This document shows positions 53,101-59,865 of a stretch of 64,000 bases of DNA, one piece after another; position 1 is the first letter of the stretch; each line of letters opens with the position of its first letter. Made by a program: the position numbers and the translations under genes. Under the pieces are notes generated by a model. That model did no database searches. It saw only the letters and a list, made by a program, of their open reading frames with translations, and was not told the DNA's origin. The stretch is from Micromonospora sp. FIMYZ51 (GTDB lineage: Bacteria; Actinomycetota; Actinomycetes; Mycobacteriales; Micromonosporaceae): contig NZ_CP134706.1 in NCBI RefSeq assembly GCF_038246755.1, forward strand, positions 3,658,001 through 3,722,000, written 5' to 3'.

Positions 53101-53432
53101 CGGTACCGCACCGTCGTCTGCCGCAGCGGGCTGGTGACCAGGCTCTTGCTTGCCGAACCCTTGGGGCAGAGCCGGCCCCGGGAGATCGGGCTGTCCGGGT
53201 CGCCTTCGATCTGGGTGACCTGGCCGTCGGTGACGAACACCCGCTGGCCACAGCCGACCGCACAGTACGGGCAGACGGAGCGGGCCACCCGGTCGGCGCC
53301 CTCGGTGCGGGCACTCAACGCGGCGGAGCGGGCCGACTGGGCCGCAGCGCCCCGGCCCAGCGGGTCGGTGCCGGTGAGCTGCCGGTAGACCGGCCAGCCC
53401 AGGAGCACGTCCCGCAGACCCACGTACCCCAC
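50136..53432 (-). CDS. fdhA: Formate dehydrogenase alpha subunit, selenoprotein (Sec at an in-frame TGA)
   Basis: Molybdenum/tungsten bis-MGD formate dehydrogenase, which oxidises formate to CO2. The gene has an in-frame TGA at 52854-52856 read as selenocysteine: NQARI-Sec-HSATVPGLG is the conserved active-site context, with the His next to Sec. The upstream part (193 codons) contains the [4Fe-4S] ligands CPYCAVGC and LCPKGSASKSLV; the downstream part holds the MGD domains (VIVIQGSNMAEAHPV; TGDHGTYRQVLD) and the C-terminal barrel (DLRPG region). Total 1098 residues. There is no twin-arginine signal, so it faces the cytoplasm. The start is the GTG at 53432 or one three codons later; GGGAGG precedes both. 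A gene finder that stops at TGA splits it into two. Confidence 0.95.
52818..52856 (-). promoter_or_regulatory. Bacterial SECIS element in fdhA
   Basis: From the TGA (52856-52854) an 18-nt spacer leads to the loop GGTCT (52835-52831), which is closed by CCCC and GGGG. The same 18-nt distance and GGUCU loop occur in the E. coli fdhF SECIS, where SelB reads them. Flanking bases CCGCCACCG and CGGTCGCGGTGG can extend the stem. The element is inside the coding sequence. Confidence 0.88.
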
Positions 53433-53514
53433 CTCCCACCGACGATCTCCGTCTTGACCTTAGGACAGTCGGGCCGAGCCGGCGAGTCCGGCCAACAGAT
53501 CCGGCGGGAAATGA

Positions 53515-53548
53515 CACCGCCCCCGGCCGGAACCGGCCGGGGGCGGTG
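53515..53548 (-). terminator. Orphan 16-bp hairpin upstream of fdhA
   Basis: CACCGCCCCCGGCCGG (53515-53530) and its perfect complement (53533-53548) with a two-base loop AA. It lies about 85 bases upstream of the fdhA start and no recognised gene ends beside it. It could be a leader attenuator of fdhA or the end of a small RNA. The strand is chosen by analogy with fdhA; the stem itself is symmetric. Confidence 0.6.
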
Positions 53549-53727
53549 CGTGGGTGTCGGTGTGCAGGTCGCCTCTCGGCGAGTGGCGCGACGCGGCTCC
53601 AGCCGAACGGTATTCCGCGAAGGCAATATAGGTGAGGCCCGGGGACACTGGATCACACCGACGCTCGGTACAACCGACCCACCCTCATCCTTGTTCCCAC
53701 CCCACGACAATCCACTCCCCTATTTGT

Positions 53728-53783
53728 GCAAGGAAGGGCCCCTTGTTAACGCCTGGTGTAGAGGAAGGGCCCCTTCTTAACAC
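53728..53783 (+). repeat. 56-bp dispersed repeat, copy 1
   Basis: Two direct units of AGGAAGGGCCCCTT-NTTAAC, 31 bases apart (53731 and 53762), in plus orientation; intergenic between fdhA and the first lysozyme-fold gene. Each unit contains the self-complementary core GGGCCC and a TTAAC tail that is AT-rich for this genome. Confidence 0.92.
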
Positions 53784-53789
53784 GCGACA

Positions 53790-53818
53790 GAGCCGGCACC
53801 CGGTGTGGGTGCCGGCTC
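53790..53818 (-). terminator. Terminator of the first lysozyme-fold gene
   Basis: GAGCCGGCACCC (53790-53801) pairs perfectly with GGGTGCCGGCTC (53807-53818) across the loop GGTGT. It lies 30 bases beyond the stop of the minus-strand gene ending at 53849. Confidence 0.8.
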
Positions 53819-53848
53819 CGCGGTACATCCTTCGTCAGCGGTCGTTCG

Positions 53849-54439
53849 TCAGCTGTTCCAGTGTTCGGCGACCAGGTCAGCGGCCTGCTGCTCCCACTGG
53901 GCGTACAGGAACGGATGCGCCGACACCTGCACCGTCTGCGCGGCCTCGGTCAACGGCATCTCCTGCCACCCGTCGACCTGCTTCAGACCCTTCAGGAACG
54001 CCGTGGTCGAGTACTGCGGATCGGTGATCTGCTCGACCGTGCCCCAACCCGAGGACGGACGCTGCTGGAACAGGCCCTGCGAGTCGTGGTCGTTGCGGTC
54101 ACCGAGGTGACCCAGGTTCTCCAGCTTCGACTCCTGCAACGCGGTCGCGATCGACACCACCGCGGCCCGCTCGTCCATACCGGCCTTCTTCGTCGCGGCG
54201 ATGATCTCCTTGACGTTGCCGGTCTGCTCGTCGGTCAGCTCGATCCGCGACTGCTCACCCTGCACACCATGCGGAATCAGCTTGCCGCTGTCCGGCTTCT
54301 CCGCCTGCACCGCGGCGGCGATCGGGCTACCACCAACCGGGCCGTCGGACGTGGCGTGGTTCAGCGGACCGGCGGCCAGACCACCGGCAACAGCCAGACC
54401 AGCAATACCCAGCACGCTCTTACGCAGCATCGTGTTCAT
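53849..54439 (-). CDS. Secreted lysozyme-fold (transglycosylase-like) protein, paralogue 1
   Basis: A 196-residue exported protein. The signal peptide MNTMLRKSVLGIAGLAVAGG is cut near AGPLNHA. The C-terminal domain has AALQESKLENLGHLGDRNDHDSQGLFQQRPSSGWG, where the Glu of QESKL is a candidate catalytic residue and SQGLFQQRP fits the soluble lytic transglycosylase/Rpf fold. YAQWEQQAADLV ends the protein. It likely cuts or remodels peptidoglycan, but a direct enzymatic match is not proved. The ATG at 54439 has GGAG eight bases upstream; the ATG five codons earlier is less likely. A second copy with the same motifs is at 59185-59865. Confidence 0.82.
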   Translation of the reverse strand: MNTMLRKSVLGIAGLAVAGGLAAGPLNHATSDGPVGGSPIAAAVQAEKPDSGKLIPHGVQGEQSRIELTDEQTGNVKEIIAATKKAGMDERAAVVSIATALQESKLENLGHLGDRNDHDSQGLFQQRPSSGWGTVEQITDPQYSTTAFLKGLKQVDGWQEMPLTEAAQTVQVSAHPFLYAQWEQQAADLVAEHWNS

Positions 54440-54895
54440 GACAGACAGCTCCATTCGGGGGTTGGCGCACACACCGACGACACGGGGGATGTCGGGCGCA
54501 CGCAAGCACCGTCCGGCGCTCAACGGCAAAAGGGGGGATCCAGCGCGCGGGGCCAGGGGCCACGTCGCGGCGCCGGAGCCAGATACAACGACCGACCGGC
54601 CACCGGCATTCCCGGGGATGGTCGGGCGGCGAGGGCGCCGGCCCGTCCCGGTCGGGCTCATACTCGGTCGTACGCTGATTACAACGCCCGCACCCGGCCC
54701 CGGATTCCGCCGCCGGGCGGTCGACCGGTGTCCGGTTACCGGACACCGGGGCATCCGGCGGACGACCTACCCACCGACGGGCACCGCCCTGAGTCGGACA
54801 CCAATGGGCAAAACCGGCATGGCGTACGCCTGGTTGGATCGCTCCGGCGCAGGTCGTCGGTCCGCAAGTGGCCCGACTGGCGTTACCCTGACAGC
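54440..54895. other. Divergent intergenic region
   Basis: 456 bases between the lysozyme-fold gene (minus) and the two-gene nucleotidyltransferase module (plus). A possible minus-strand promoter is TTGTAA (54684-54679) and TATGAG (54662-54657) with a 16-base spacer, which would give a leader of about 220 nt. Otherwise GC-rich sequence with short open frames; no gene or RNA recognised. Confidence 0.45.
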
Positions 54896-55237
54896 ATGCA
54901 GGCCGTGTCCAGCACCGCGACCGCCGTGGCGTACCTCGCCCGGCCCGGTCGTCCCACCCTGGTGGCGGGGTCGCTGGCCGAGCTGCGCGGGCCCACCCGC
55001 GGGCTTGTCGAATTGCCGGTACGGCTGATGTGGAGCACCGACCGCACGTTCGACCTGAGCGATCCCGACCAACTGCTCTGGATGTACGAGAACGTGCTGC
55101 GGGAGAGCACCAACCTCGAGGACCTGCGCCAACTGGTCAACGGGCGGACCCTGCGCCGGGTGTGGCAGATGTTGAACCTGCCTCGTGGCGTACGGCTGGC
55201 GTGGGAAACCCGGCATCGGGCTCTGCGGTCGGCGTGA
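54896..55237 (+). CDS. Putative partner (antitoxin-like) of an AbiEii-type nucleotidyltransferase
   Basis: A 113-residue protein I do not recognise. The N-terminal half is strand-rich (AVAYLARPGRPTLVAGSLAE, then ELPVRLMWSTDRTFDL); the C-terminal half is helical and basic (DQLLWMYENVLRESTNLEDL, then LRRVWQMLNLPRGVRLAWET), which may bind DNA or the partner. It is not the winged-helix AbiEi antitoxin. Its stop overlaps the nucleotidyltransferase start by four bases (GTGA), the arrangement usual for toxin-antitoxin or enzyme-partner pairs. The role is inferred only from this coupling. Confidence 0.62.
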   Translation: MQAVSSTATAVAYLARPGRPTLVAGSLAELRGPTRGLVELPVRLMWSTDRTFDLSDPDQLLWMYENVLRESTNLEDLRQLVNGRTLRRVWQMLNLPRGVRLAWETRHRALRSA

Positions 55238-55893
55238 GCCGAGCACACCCGCACGATTTCTACCGCGAGGTCGCCCGGGTGGCGCTGAGCGTCGCCGGGG
55301 CGTACCGCTTCGTGCTCGGTGGTGGGGTGGCGTGGGCCGCGCACGGCCTGGTCACCCGCCCGACCGAGGATGTCGACCTCTTCGCCGACGTGGAGGGCGC
55401 CGCCGCAGCGGCGGCCGCTGAGGTGCGGGTCGCGCTGGAGGCCGCCGGGTTCGAGGTGACCGACGCGGATCCGGACAGCGAACTCGCCGACCTGTTCGAG
55501 GGCTTCGACCGGGACATGCGCGATTTCGTCGTCGGTCGGGACGGTCGGCAGATCCGGCTCAGCCTGGCTCGGCTCGACCGGCACCGCAGCCCGGTGGTGA
55601 TGGATCTCGGACCGGTGATGGACGTCCGGGACCTGATCGCGAACAAGACCGCGGCGCTGGTGAACCGCCGCGAGGTCCGCGACTACATCGACGTCGCCTC
55701 CGCCCTGGAGCACCGGCGGGTGGCCGAGCTGCTGGATCTCGCCCGGCAGCTCGACCCCGCCCTGGCCGAGGAGGATGTGCGGGCCGCCGGCCGGTATCTG
55801 GACCGGATCCCGGACCCCCGATTCGCCCGATACGGCCTCGGTCCCGCCGAGATCACCCGGGTACGCCGCCAGCTGGCGGAGTGGCCCCGCTGA
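55234..55893 (+). CDS. AbiEii/AbiGii-family nucleotidyltransferase (toxin-like)
   Basis: A 219-residue protein of the nucleotidyltransferase superfamily. The core FVLGGGVAWAAHGLVTRPTEDVDLF (about 25-49) contains the GG, R, T and the DxD metal pair of the fold. LIANKTAALVNRREVRDYIDVA is the second family signature with the conserved Lys and Asp. AbiEii-type proteins act as toxins in AbiE systems by modifying tRNA or other targets; many chromosomal relatives are uncharacterised. The GTG start overlaps the upstream 113-residue gene. Copy 2 of the dispersed repeat follows 18 bases after the stop. Confidence 0.8.
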   Translation: MSRAHPHDFYREVARVALSVAGAYRFVLGGGVAWAAHGLVTRPTEDVDLFADVEGAAAAAAAEVRVALEAAGFEVTDADPDSELADLFEGFDRDMRDFVVGRDGRQIRLSLARLDRHRSPVVMDLGPVMDVRDLIANKTAALVNRREVRDYIDVASALEHRRVAELLDLARQLDPALAEEDVRAAGRYLDRIPDPRFARYGLGPAEITRVRRQLAEWPR

Positions 55894-55910
55894 CCGATGC
55901 GACCGGTCGC

Positions 55911-55966
55911 TTGTTAAAAGGGGGCCCTTCCTATGCACCAGGCGTTAAGAAGGGGCCCTTCCTTAC
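55911..55966 (-). repeat. 56-bp dispersed repeat, copy 2
   Basis: Inverted relative to copy 1: two units of AAGGGGCCCTTCC-type with TTAAC tails. The unit that starts at 55911 is modified (TTAAAAGGGGGCCC). Intergenic between the nucleotidyltransferase and the SDR gene, ending 4 bases before the SDR stop. Confidence 0.9.
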
Positions 55967-55969
55967 ACC

Positions 55970-56872
55970 TCACTTGGTGAAGCGGCCGCCGGTGACGCCG
56001 AGAACCTCGCCGGTGATGAAGCTCGACTCCTGCGAGGCGAAGAAGACGTACGCGGGCGCCAACTCGGCGGGCTGACCCGGCCGGCCCACCGGAGTGTCGG
56101 TGCCGAACTGCTCCACCTTCTCCTCCGGCATGGTCGCCGGGATCAGCGGCGTCCAGATCGGTCCCGGCGCCACCGCGTTCACCCGGATCCCCCGGTCGAC
56201 CAGGTCGGCGGCGAGCGCCTTGGTGAAGTTCGCGATCCCCGCCTTGGTGGTGGCGTAGTCGAGCAGCTGCGGAGACGGGTCGAACGCCTGGATCGACGAC
56301 GTGTTGATGATCGCCGAGCCCTCCGCCAGATGCGGCAACGCGGCCTTGCAGAGCCAGAACATCGCGTACAGGTTGGTCTTGAGCACCCGGTCGAACTGCT
56401 CGGTGCTGATCCCGGCGATGCCCTTGTCCTGCGACATCTGGTAGGCGGCGTTGTTCACCAGGATGTCGATGCCGCCGAGGTCAGCGAGGGCCCGGTCGAT
56501 CAACGTCTGACAGTTGCGCTCGTCGGTGATGTCGCCGCGTACTGCGATCCCCTTCCGGCCGGCGGACTCGATCAGCCGGACGGTCTCCCGGGCGTCGGCG
56601 TCCTCCTCCTCGCCCAGATAGGAGATCAACACGTCGGCGCCCTCGCGGGCGAAGGCGATCGCCACCGCCCGGCCGATGCCGGAGTCGCCGCCCGTGATCA
56701 ACGCCTTCTTTCCGTCGAGCTTGCCGCTGCCCTCGTACGTCTCCTCGCCGTGGTCCGGCTTCGGCCGCATCTTGCCCGTCTGACCCGGCGGCTGCTGCTG
56801 CTGGTTCGGCTGCCCCGACTGCTGGCCGTACTGCTCGGTCGGGTCCTGCTGGGTGTGCTGGTCCTGGCTCAC
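55970..56872 (-). CDS. SDR-family general stress oxidoreductase (YdaD/YhxC-like)
   Basis: A 300-residue short-chain dehydrogenase. The first 35 residues are Gln- and Pro-rich and disordered, followed by MRPKPDHGEETYEGSGKLDG, which is the usual lead-in of this stress-type branch. Then come TGGDSGIGRA, NNAA, NTSSIQAFDPSPQLLDYATTK with the Tyr and Lys, and the end ITGEVLGVTGGRF. Family members are induced by salt or envelope stress in Bacillus; the substrate is unknown. The ATG has GGAGACACCC close by. Its stop is next to dispersed repeat copy 2. Confidence 0.88.
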   Translation of the reverse strand: MSQDQHTQQDPTEQYGQQSGQPNQQQQPPGQTGKMRPKPDHGEETYEGSGKLDGKKALITGGDSGIGRAVAIAFAREGADVLISYLGEEEDADARETVRLIESAGRKGIAVRGDITDERNCQTLIDRALADLGGIDILVNNAAYQMSQDKGIAGISTEQFDRVLKTNLYAMFWLCKAALPHLAEGSAIINTSSIQAFDPSPQLLDYATTKAGIANFTKALAADLVDRGIRVNAVAPGPIWTPLIPATMPEEKVEQFGTDTPVGRPGQPAELAPAYVFFASQESSFITGEVLGVTGGRFTK

Positions 56873-57200
56873 GGGTGTCTCCTCGCGGGTCGGTCGGATC
56901 CGGTCCCGGATGGCCCTACCCGGGCCGGCCGACCCGAAACAGCCGGTTGTCCGAGTGCATCAGACTGGCCGTTTCGGGTGGGCAGGCAGACCCCGCCTAG
57001 AGCATCCTAGGATCCTGGATCAGTGGGCGCGCTTGTTTGCGTGGCTTGTTAATAAGGGGCCCTTTTACTACCTGAGGCGTTAACAGGGGGCCCTTCCTTG
57101 CGCCTGGGCGGGCGACCGGGCCGCATCTTCCCCCTTTCCCCGGGTAACCGGCCGTTCGCAGTCCGCCGACCGAAGGCGGACCGAACGTGAGGAGGACACC
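56873..57200. other. Intergenic region with repeat copy 3
   Basis: 328 bases between divergent genes. It contains TCCTAGGATCCTGGA near 57004 (rare AvrII-type CCTAGG core, also present near 40223), copy 3 of the 56-bp repeat at 57046-57101, and the promoter area of the small 78-residue gene. No gene seen. Confidence 0.55.
57046..57101 (-). repeat. 56-bp dispersed repeat, copy 3
   Basis: Same orientation as copy 2. The first unit (TTAATAAGGGGCCCTTTT) and the second (TTAACAGGGGGCCCTTCC) are both slightly changed from copies 1 and 4. It lies about 100 bases upstream of the 78-residue gene. Confidence 0.9.
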
Positions 57201-57437
57201 ATGCAGCAGGTACAACTGTCGGACATCGAGGCTCGGGTGTACGACGCGGTGGCGGCCCTGGAGGCGCGCGGCCAGGTCCCCTATCCGGATCTGATCGCCC
57301 AGGAGTGCGGGCTGACCGAGGAGCAGTTGCAGACCCCGCTGCACCTGCTGACCGAGAAGAACCTGCTGCACCGGGAGGACTCGCCGATGGTCGGGCTCGA
57401 CTTCGGCCCACGGTTCTGCGCGCAGCAGCTTGCCTGA
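57201..57437 (+). CDS. Small winged-helix-like protein
   Basis: A 78-residue protein (MQQVQLSDIEARVYDAVAAL, then EARGQVPYPDLIAQECGLTE and LQTPLHLLTEKNLLHREDSP) that looks like a small winged helix-turn-helix: three helices and a likely wing. It could bind DNA, but no close family is known to me. The ATG is preceded by GTGAGGAGGACACC, a very good binding site. It lies 65 bases upstream of the DHA2 exporter and may control it. Confidence 0.75.
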   Translation: MQQVQLSDIEARVYDAVAALEARGQVPYPDLIAQECGLTEEQLQTPLHLLTEKNLLHREDSPMVGLDFGPRFCAQQLA

Positions 57438-57502
57438 TCGACGCCGCCCGGTAGGTTCCGACAACGGGACAAACGCGGCGACGCCGATCAACGGGAGACA
57501 CG

Positions 57503-58975
57503 ATGAGTACGGCGCGGGCGGGGCAGGCGGAGGAACCCGAATCGTACGACGATCGGCGGCGGTGGCAGGCGCTCGGCGTCGGCCTGGTCGCCGCGTTCAT
57601 GACCCTGCTCGACGTCAGCATCGTCAACGTGGCCATCCCGTCGCTGGAGCGGGCGCTGCGGGCCGGCCCCAGCGACCTCCAGTGGGTGCTGTCCGGGTAC
57701 GCGTTGACCTTCGGGCTGGCCCTGGTGCCGGCCGGACGCTTCGGTGACGTGCACGGCCGGCGCAACACGTTCGTGTTCGGCGTCGCCCTGTTCACGGTGA
57801 CCAGCGCACTGGCCGGGCTGGCCCAGTCCCCCGGCTGGTTGATCGCCGCCCGGCTGCTCCAGGGCGCCGCCGCCGGGCTGGTGAACCCGCAGGTGATCGG
57901 GATGATCCAGCAACTGTTCCAGGGGCCGGAACGGGCCCGGCCGTTCGGGCTGCTCGGCGCCACCATCGGCATCTCCACCGCGGTCGGTCCGCTGCTCGGC
58001 GGCCTGTTGATCGCCGCCGGTGGGGCGGAGCACGGCTGGCGGTGGGTCTTCTTCGTCAACGTGCCGGTCGGGATCGTCGCGGTGCTTCTCGGCTGGCGAC
58101 TGATGCCGCACCGACCGGTCGGCCAGACCGCCCAGCGCCGCTCGGACCCGGTCGGCGTACTGCTGCTCGGCCTCGGCGTGACTCTCCTGCTGCTGCCGAT
58201 GGTGCAGCGGGAGCAGTGGCCCGGGCCGGCGAAGTGGCTGCTCCTGCCCGCCGGCCTGATCGCGCTCGTCGGCTTCGTACGCTGGGAGCACCGGTACGCG
58301 CGCAACGGGCCGCCGCTGTTCGACGTGCACCTGTTCCGGCGTCGGTCGTACGGCCTGGGTTCGCTTATCGCGCTTACCTACTTCGGCGGCTTCACCGCGA
58401 TCTTCTTCATCTTCACGCTGTACCTGCAAACCGGGCTCGGCTACAGCGCGCTGGTGGCCGGCCTGGCGATCACGCCGTTCGCGCTCGGCTCGGCCGCCGC
58501 GTCGGCGATCGGCGGGCGGATCGTCAACCGCTTCGGTCGGCCACTGGTCGCCGTCGGGCTGCTGACCGTGGTGGCCGGGCTCGGCCTGGTGGCGCTCGCC
58601 ATCGAGTTGGCCCCGCACGCGCCGGTGCCCTGGGTGACCGCGGCTCCGCTGCTGGTCGCCGGAATCGGCAGCGGCCTGGTGATCGCACCGAACCAGACGC
58701 TGACGCTGTCGCAGGTGCCGGTGCCGCAGGCCGGTAGCGGCGCGGGCATGCTCCAGACCGGTCAGCGCATCGGCTCCGCCGCCGGCATCGCCGTCGTCGG
58801 CGCGGTCTTCTTCTCCACCGTGTCGCAGACGGGCGACACCTGGTCGGCGGCCTTCGAACGCTCGCTGCTGGTATCCGCCGGGATCATCGCGGCGGCCCTG
58901 CTCGTCGCCCTCGTCGACATTGCGAAGGAAGGGCCCCTTGTTAACGCCTCCGGTAGAGGAAGGGCCCCTTCTTAA
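57503..58975 (+). CDS. DHA2-family MFS drug exporter (EmrB/QacA-like), last codons from a repeat
   Basis: A 490-residue, 14-helix proton-driven multidrug exporter. LLDVSIVNVAIPSLERAL in helix 1 and GYALTFGLALVPAGRFGDVHGRRNTF (motif A and D1) near 67-92 are the DHA2 signatures. RLLQGAAAGLVNPQVIGMIQ in helix 4 corresponds to the antiporter motif region. The normal end is near VALVDI; the last residues (AKEGPLVNASGRGRAPS) and the TAA stop come from dispersed repeat copy 4, so an insertion appears to have replaced the original stop. The ATG follows ACGGGAGACAC. Confidence 0.9.
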   Translation: MSTARAGQAEEPESYDDRRRWQALGVGLVAAFMTLLDVSIVNVAIPSLERALRAGPSDLQWVLSGYALTFGLALVPAGRFGDVHGRRNTFVFGVALFTVTSALAGLAQSPGWLIAARLLQGAAAGLVNPQVIGMIQQLFQGPERARPFGLLGATIGISTAVGPLLGGLLIAAGGAEHGWRWVFFVNVPVGIVAVLLGWRLMPHRPVGQTAQRRSDPVGVLLLGLGVTLLLLPMVQREQWPGPAKWLLLPAGLIALVGFVRWEHRYARNGPPLFDVHLFRRRSYGLGSLIALTYFGGFTAIFFIFTLYLQTGLGYSALVAGLAITPFALGSAAASAIGGRIVNRFGRPLVAVGLLTVVAGLGLVALAIELAPHAPVPWVTAAPLLVAGIGSGLVIAPNQTLTLSQVPVPQAGSGAGMLQTGQRIGSAAGIAVVGAVFFSTVSQTGDTWSAAFERSLLVSAGIIAAALLVALVDIAKEGPLVNASGRGRAPS

Positions 58976-58978
58976 CAC
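58923..58978 (+). repeat. 56-bp dispersed repeat, copy 4, inside the exporter gene end
   Basis: Same orientation and nearly the same sequence as copy 1 (two AGGAAGGGCCCCTT units 31 bases apart). It contains the last 17 codons and the TAA of the DHA2 exporter. Three bases of the repeat remain after the stop. Confidence 0.93.
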
Positions 58979-59119
58979 TTCCGGGTACCGAGGACCGTGC
59001 CCAGGCGGCCCCGCCATCTGTCCCATGTAGACGTGGCCGCATCCTCGCCGAGACCCGCGACCGGGGCGCGGCGGACTACTCCGGGCCGGCACGGCACCCA
59101 CCTGCCGTCAGACGCCGAA

Positions 59120-59152
59120 CTGGCCGGGCCCCGGGGTGCGGGGTCCGGCCAG
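59120..59152 (-). terminator. Terminator of the second lysozyme-fold gene
   Basis: CTGGCCGGGCCCCG (59120-59133) pairs with CGGGGTCCGGCCAG (59139-59152) with one G-T mismatch and a five-base loop. It lies 32 bases beyond the stop of the minus-strand gene ending at 59185, the same spacing as for its paralogue. Confidence 0.78.
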
Positions 59153-59184
59153 TCGGGCGTTGGTGCTCACCACGGGGGTACGGG

Positions 59185-59865
59185 TCAGCTGTTCCAGTAC
59201 TGGGAGACGATCTCCGCCGACTGCTCCTCCCACTGGGCGTAGTGGAACGGGTAGGCCGAGACCTGCACGGTCTGCGCCGCGCTGGTCAGCGGCATGTTCC
59301 GCCAGCCGTGGACCCGCTTGAGCGCCTCGAAGAAGGCGGCCGAGGAGTACTCCGGATCGGTGATCTGCTCCACGCTGCCCCAGCCGGTGGACGGCCGCTG
59401 CTGGAACAGGCCCTGCGAGTCGTGGTCGTTGTACGCGCCCAGGTGGCCGAGGTTGTACAGCTTCGACTCCTGGATGGCGGTGGCGATGCCGATCACCGCG
59501 CCCCGCTCGCCCACACCTGTCTTCTTGGCCACCTCGATGATGGTCTTGGCGTTGTCCCGCTGGGCCTGGTCGAGCGGGATCCGCGACTGCGCGCCCTGCA
59601 CGCCGTACGGGATCAGCTCGGCACGGCTGGGCTTGTCGCCACGGCCGGCGGTGGCCGACCCCGACTCGGTCGCGCCGTCGCGGCCGGTGGCCTTGTCGAT
59701 CGCCGCGACCGCGCCCTCGTGCGGCCCGCTGGTGATCGGTGCGGCGATGGCGCTCGGGCCGAGGGCCAGCCCGGCGAGGGCGGTCACGCCCACGACGCTC
59801 AGCGCGGTCTTCCGGTTCGGGTTCGTCGCGATGGCCGGGAGCCATCGAGTGAAGTCCAGCTTCAC
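59185..59865 (-). CDS. Secreted lysozyme-fold (transglycosylase-like) protein, paralogue 2
   Basis: A 226-residue paralogue of the protein at 53849-54439. The basic N-terminus and RKTALSVVGVTALAGLALG form a signal segment; a Gly/Ser-rich linker follows (ATGRDGATESGSATAGRGDK), then the same catalytic-type block ATAIQESKLYNLGHLGAYND with HDSQGLFQQRPSTGWG and the same AQTVQVSAYPFHYAQWEEQS end. About two thirds of the domain is identical to paralogue 1. The ATG follows GAAGGGGCAACC. The 220-base upstream region may be a leader; I could not identify a known riboswitch in it. Confidence 0.82.
   Translation of the reverse strand: MKLDFTRWLPAIATNPNRKTALSVVGVTALAGLALGPSAIAAPITSGPHEGAVAAIDKATGRDGATESGSATAGRGDKPSRAELIPYGVQGAQSRIPLDQAQRDNAKTIIEVAKKTGVGERGAVIGIATAIQESKLYNLGHLGAYNDHDSQGLFQQRPSTGWGSVEQITDPEYSSAAFFEALKRVHGWRNMPLTSAAQTVQVSAYPFHYAQWEEQSAEIVSQYWNS

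Larger units (their letters stand above)
53433..53848. other. Intergenic region between fdhA and the lysozyme-fold gene
   Basis: 416 bases. It holds a very strong hairpin (53515-53548), the first copy of the 56-bp dispersed repeat (53728-53783), and a terminator hairpin (53790-53818). A TAnnnT-like TAAGGT close to the fdhA start (minus strand, about 53458-53463) may be its -10 box, and CACCTATATTGCC (about 53621-53633) another promoter-like spot further up. A 62-codon minus-strand frame crosses the hairpin; I do not call it a gene. Confidence 0.55.

Noticed and set aside
53460..53648. 62-codon minus-strand frame (MSPGLTYIAFAEYRSAGAAS...)
   Set aside because: It runs through the perfect 16-bp hairpin, which is unlikely in coding sequence, and lacks a binding site; the region is described as intergenic.
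50397..53780. 1127-codon plus-strand open frame
   Set aside because: Antisense to the formate dehydrogenase gene, whose motifs are all intact on the other strand.
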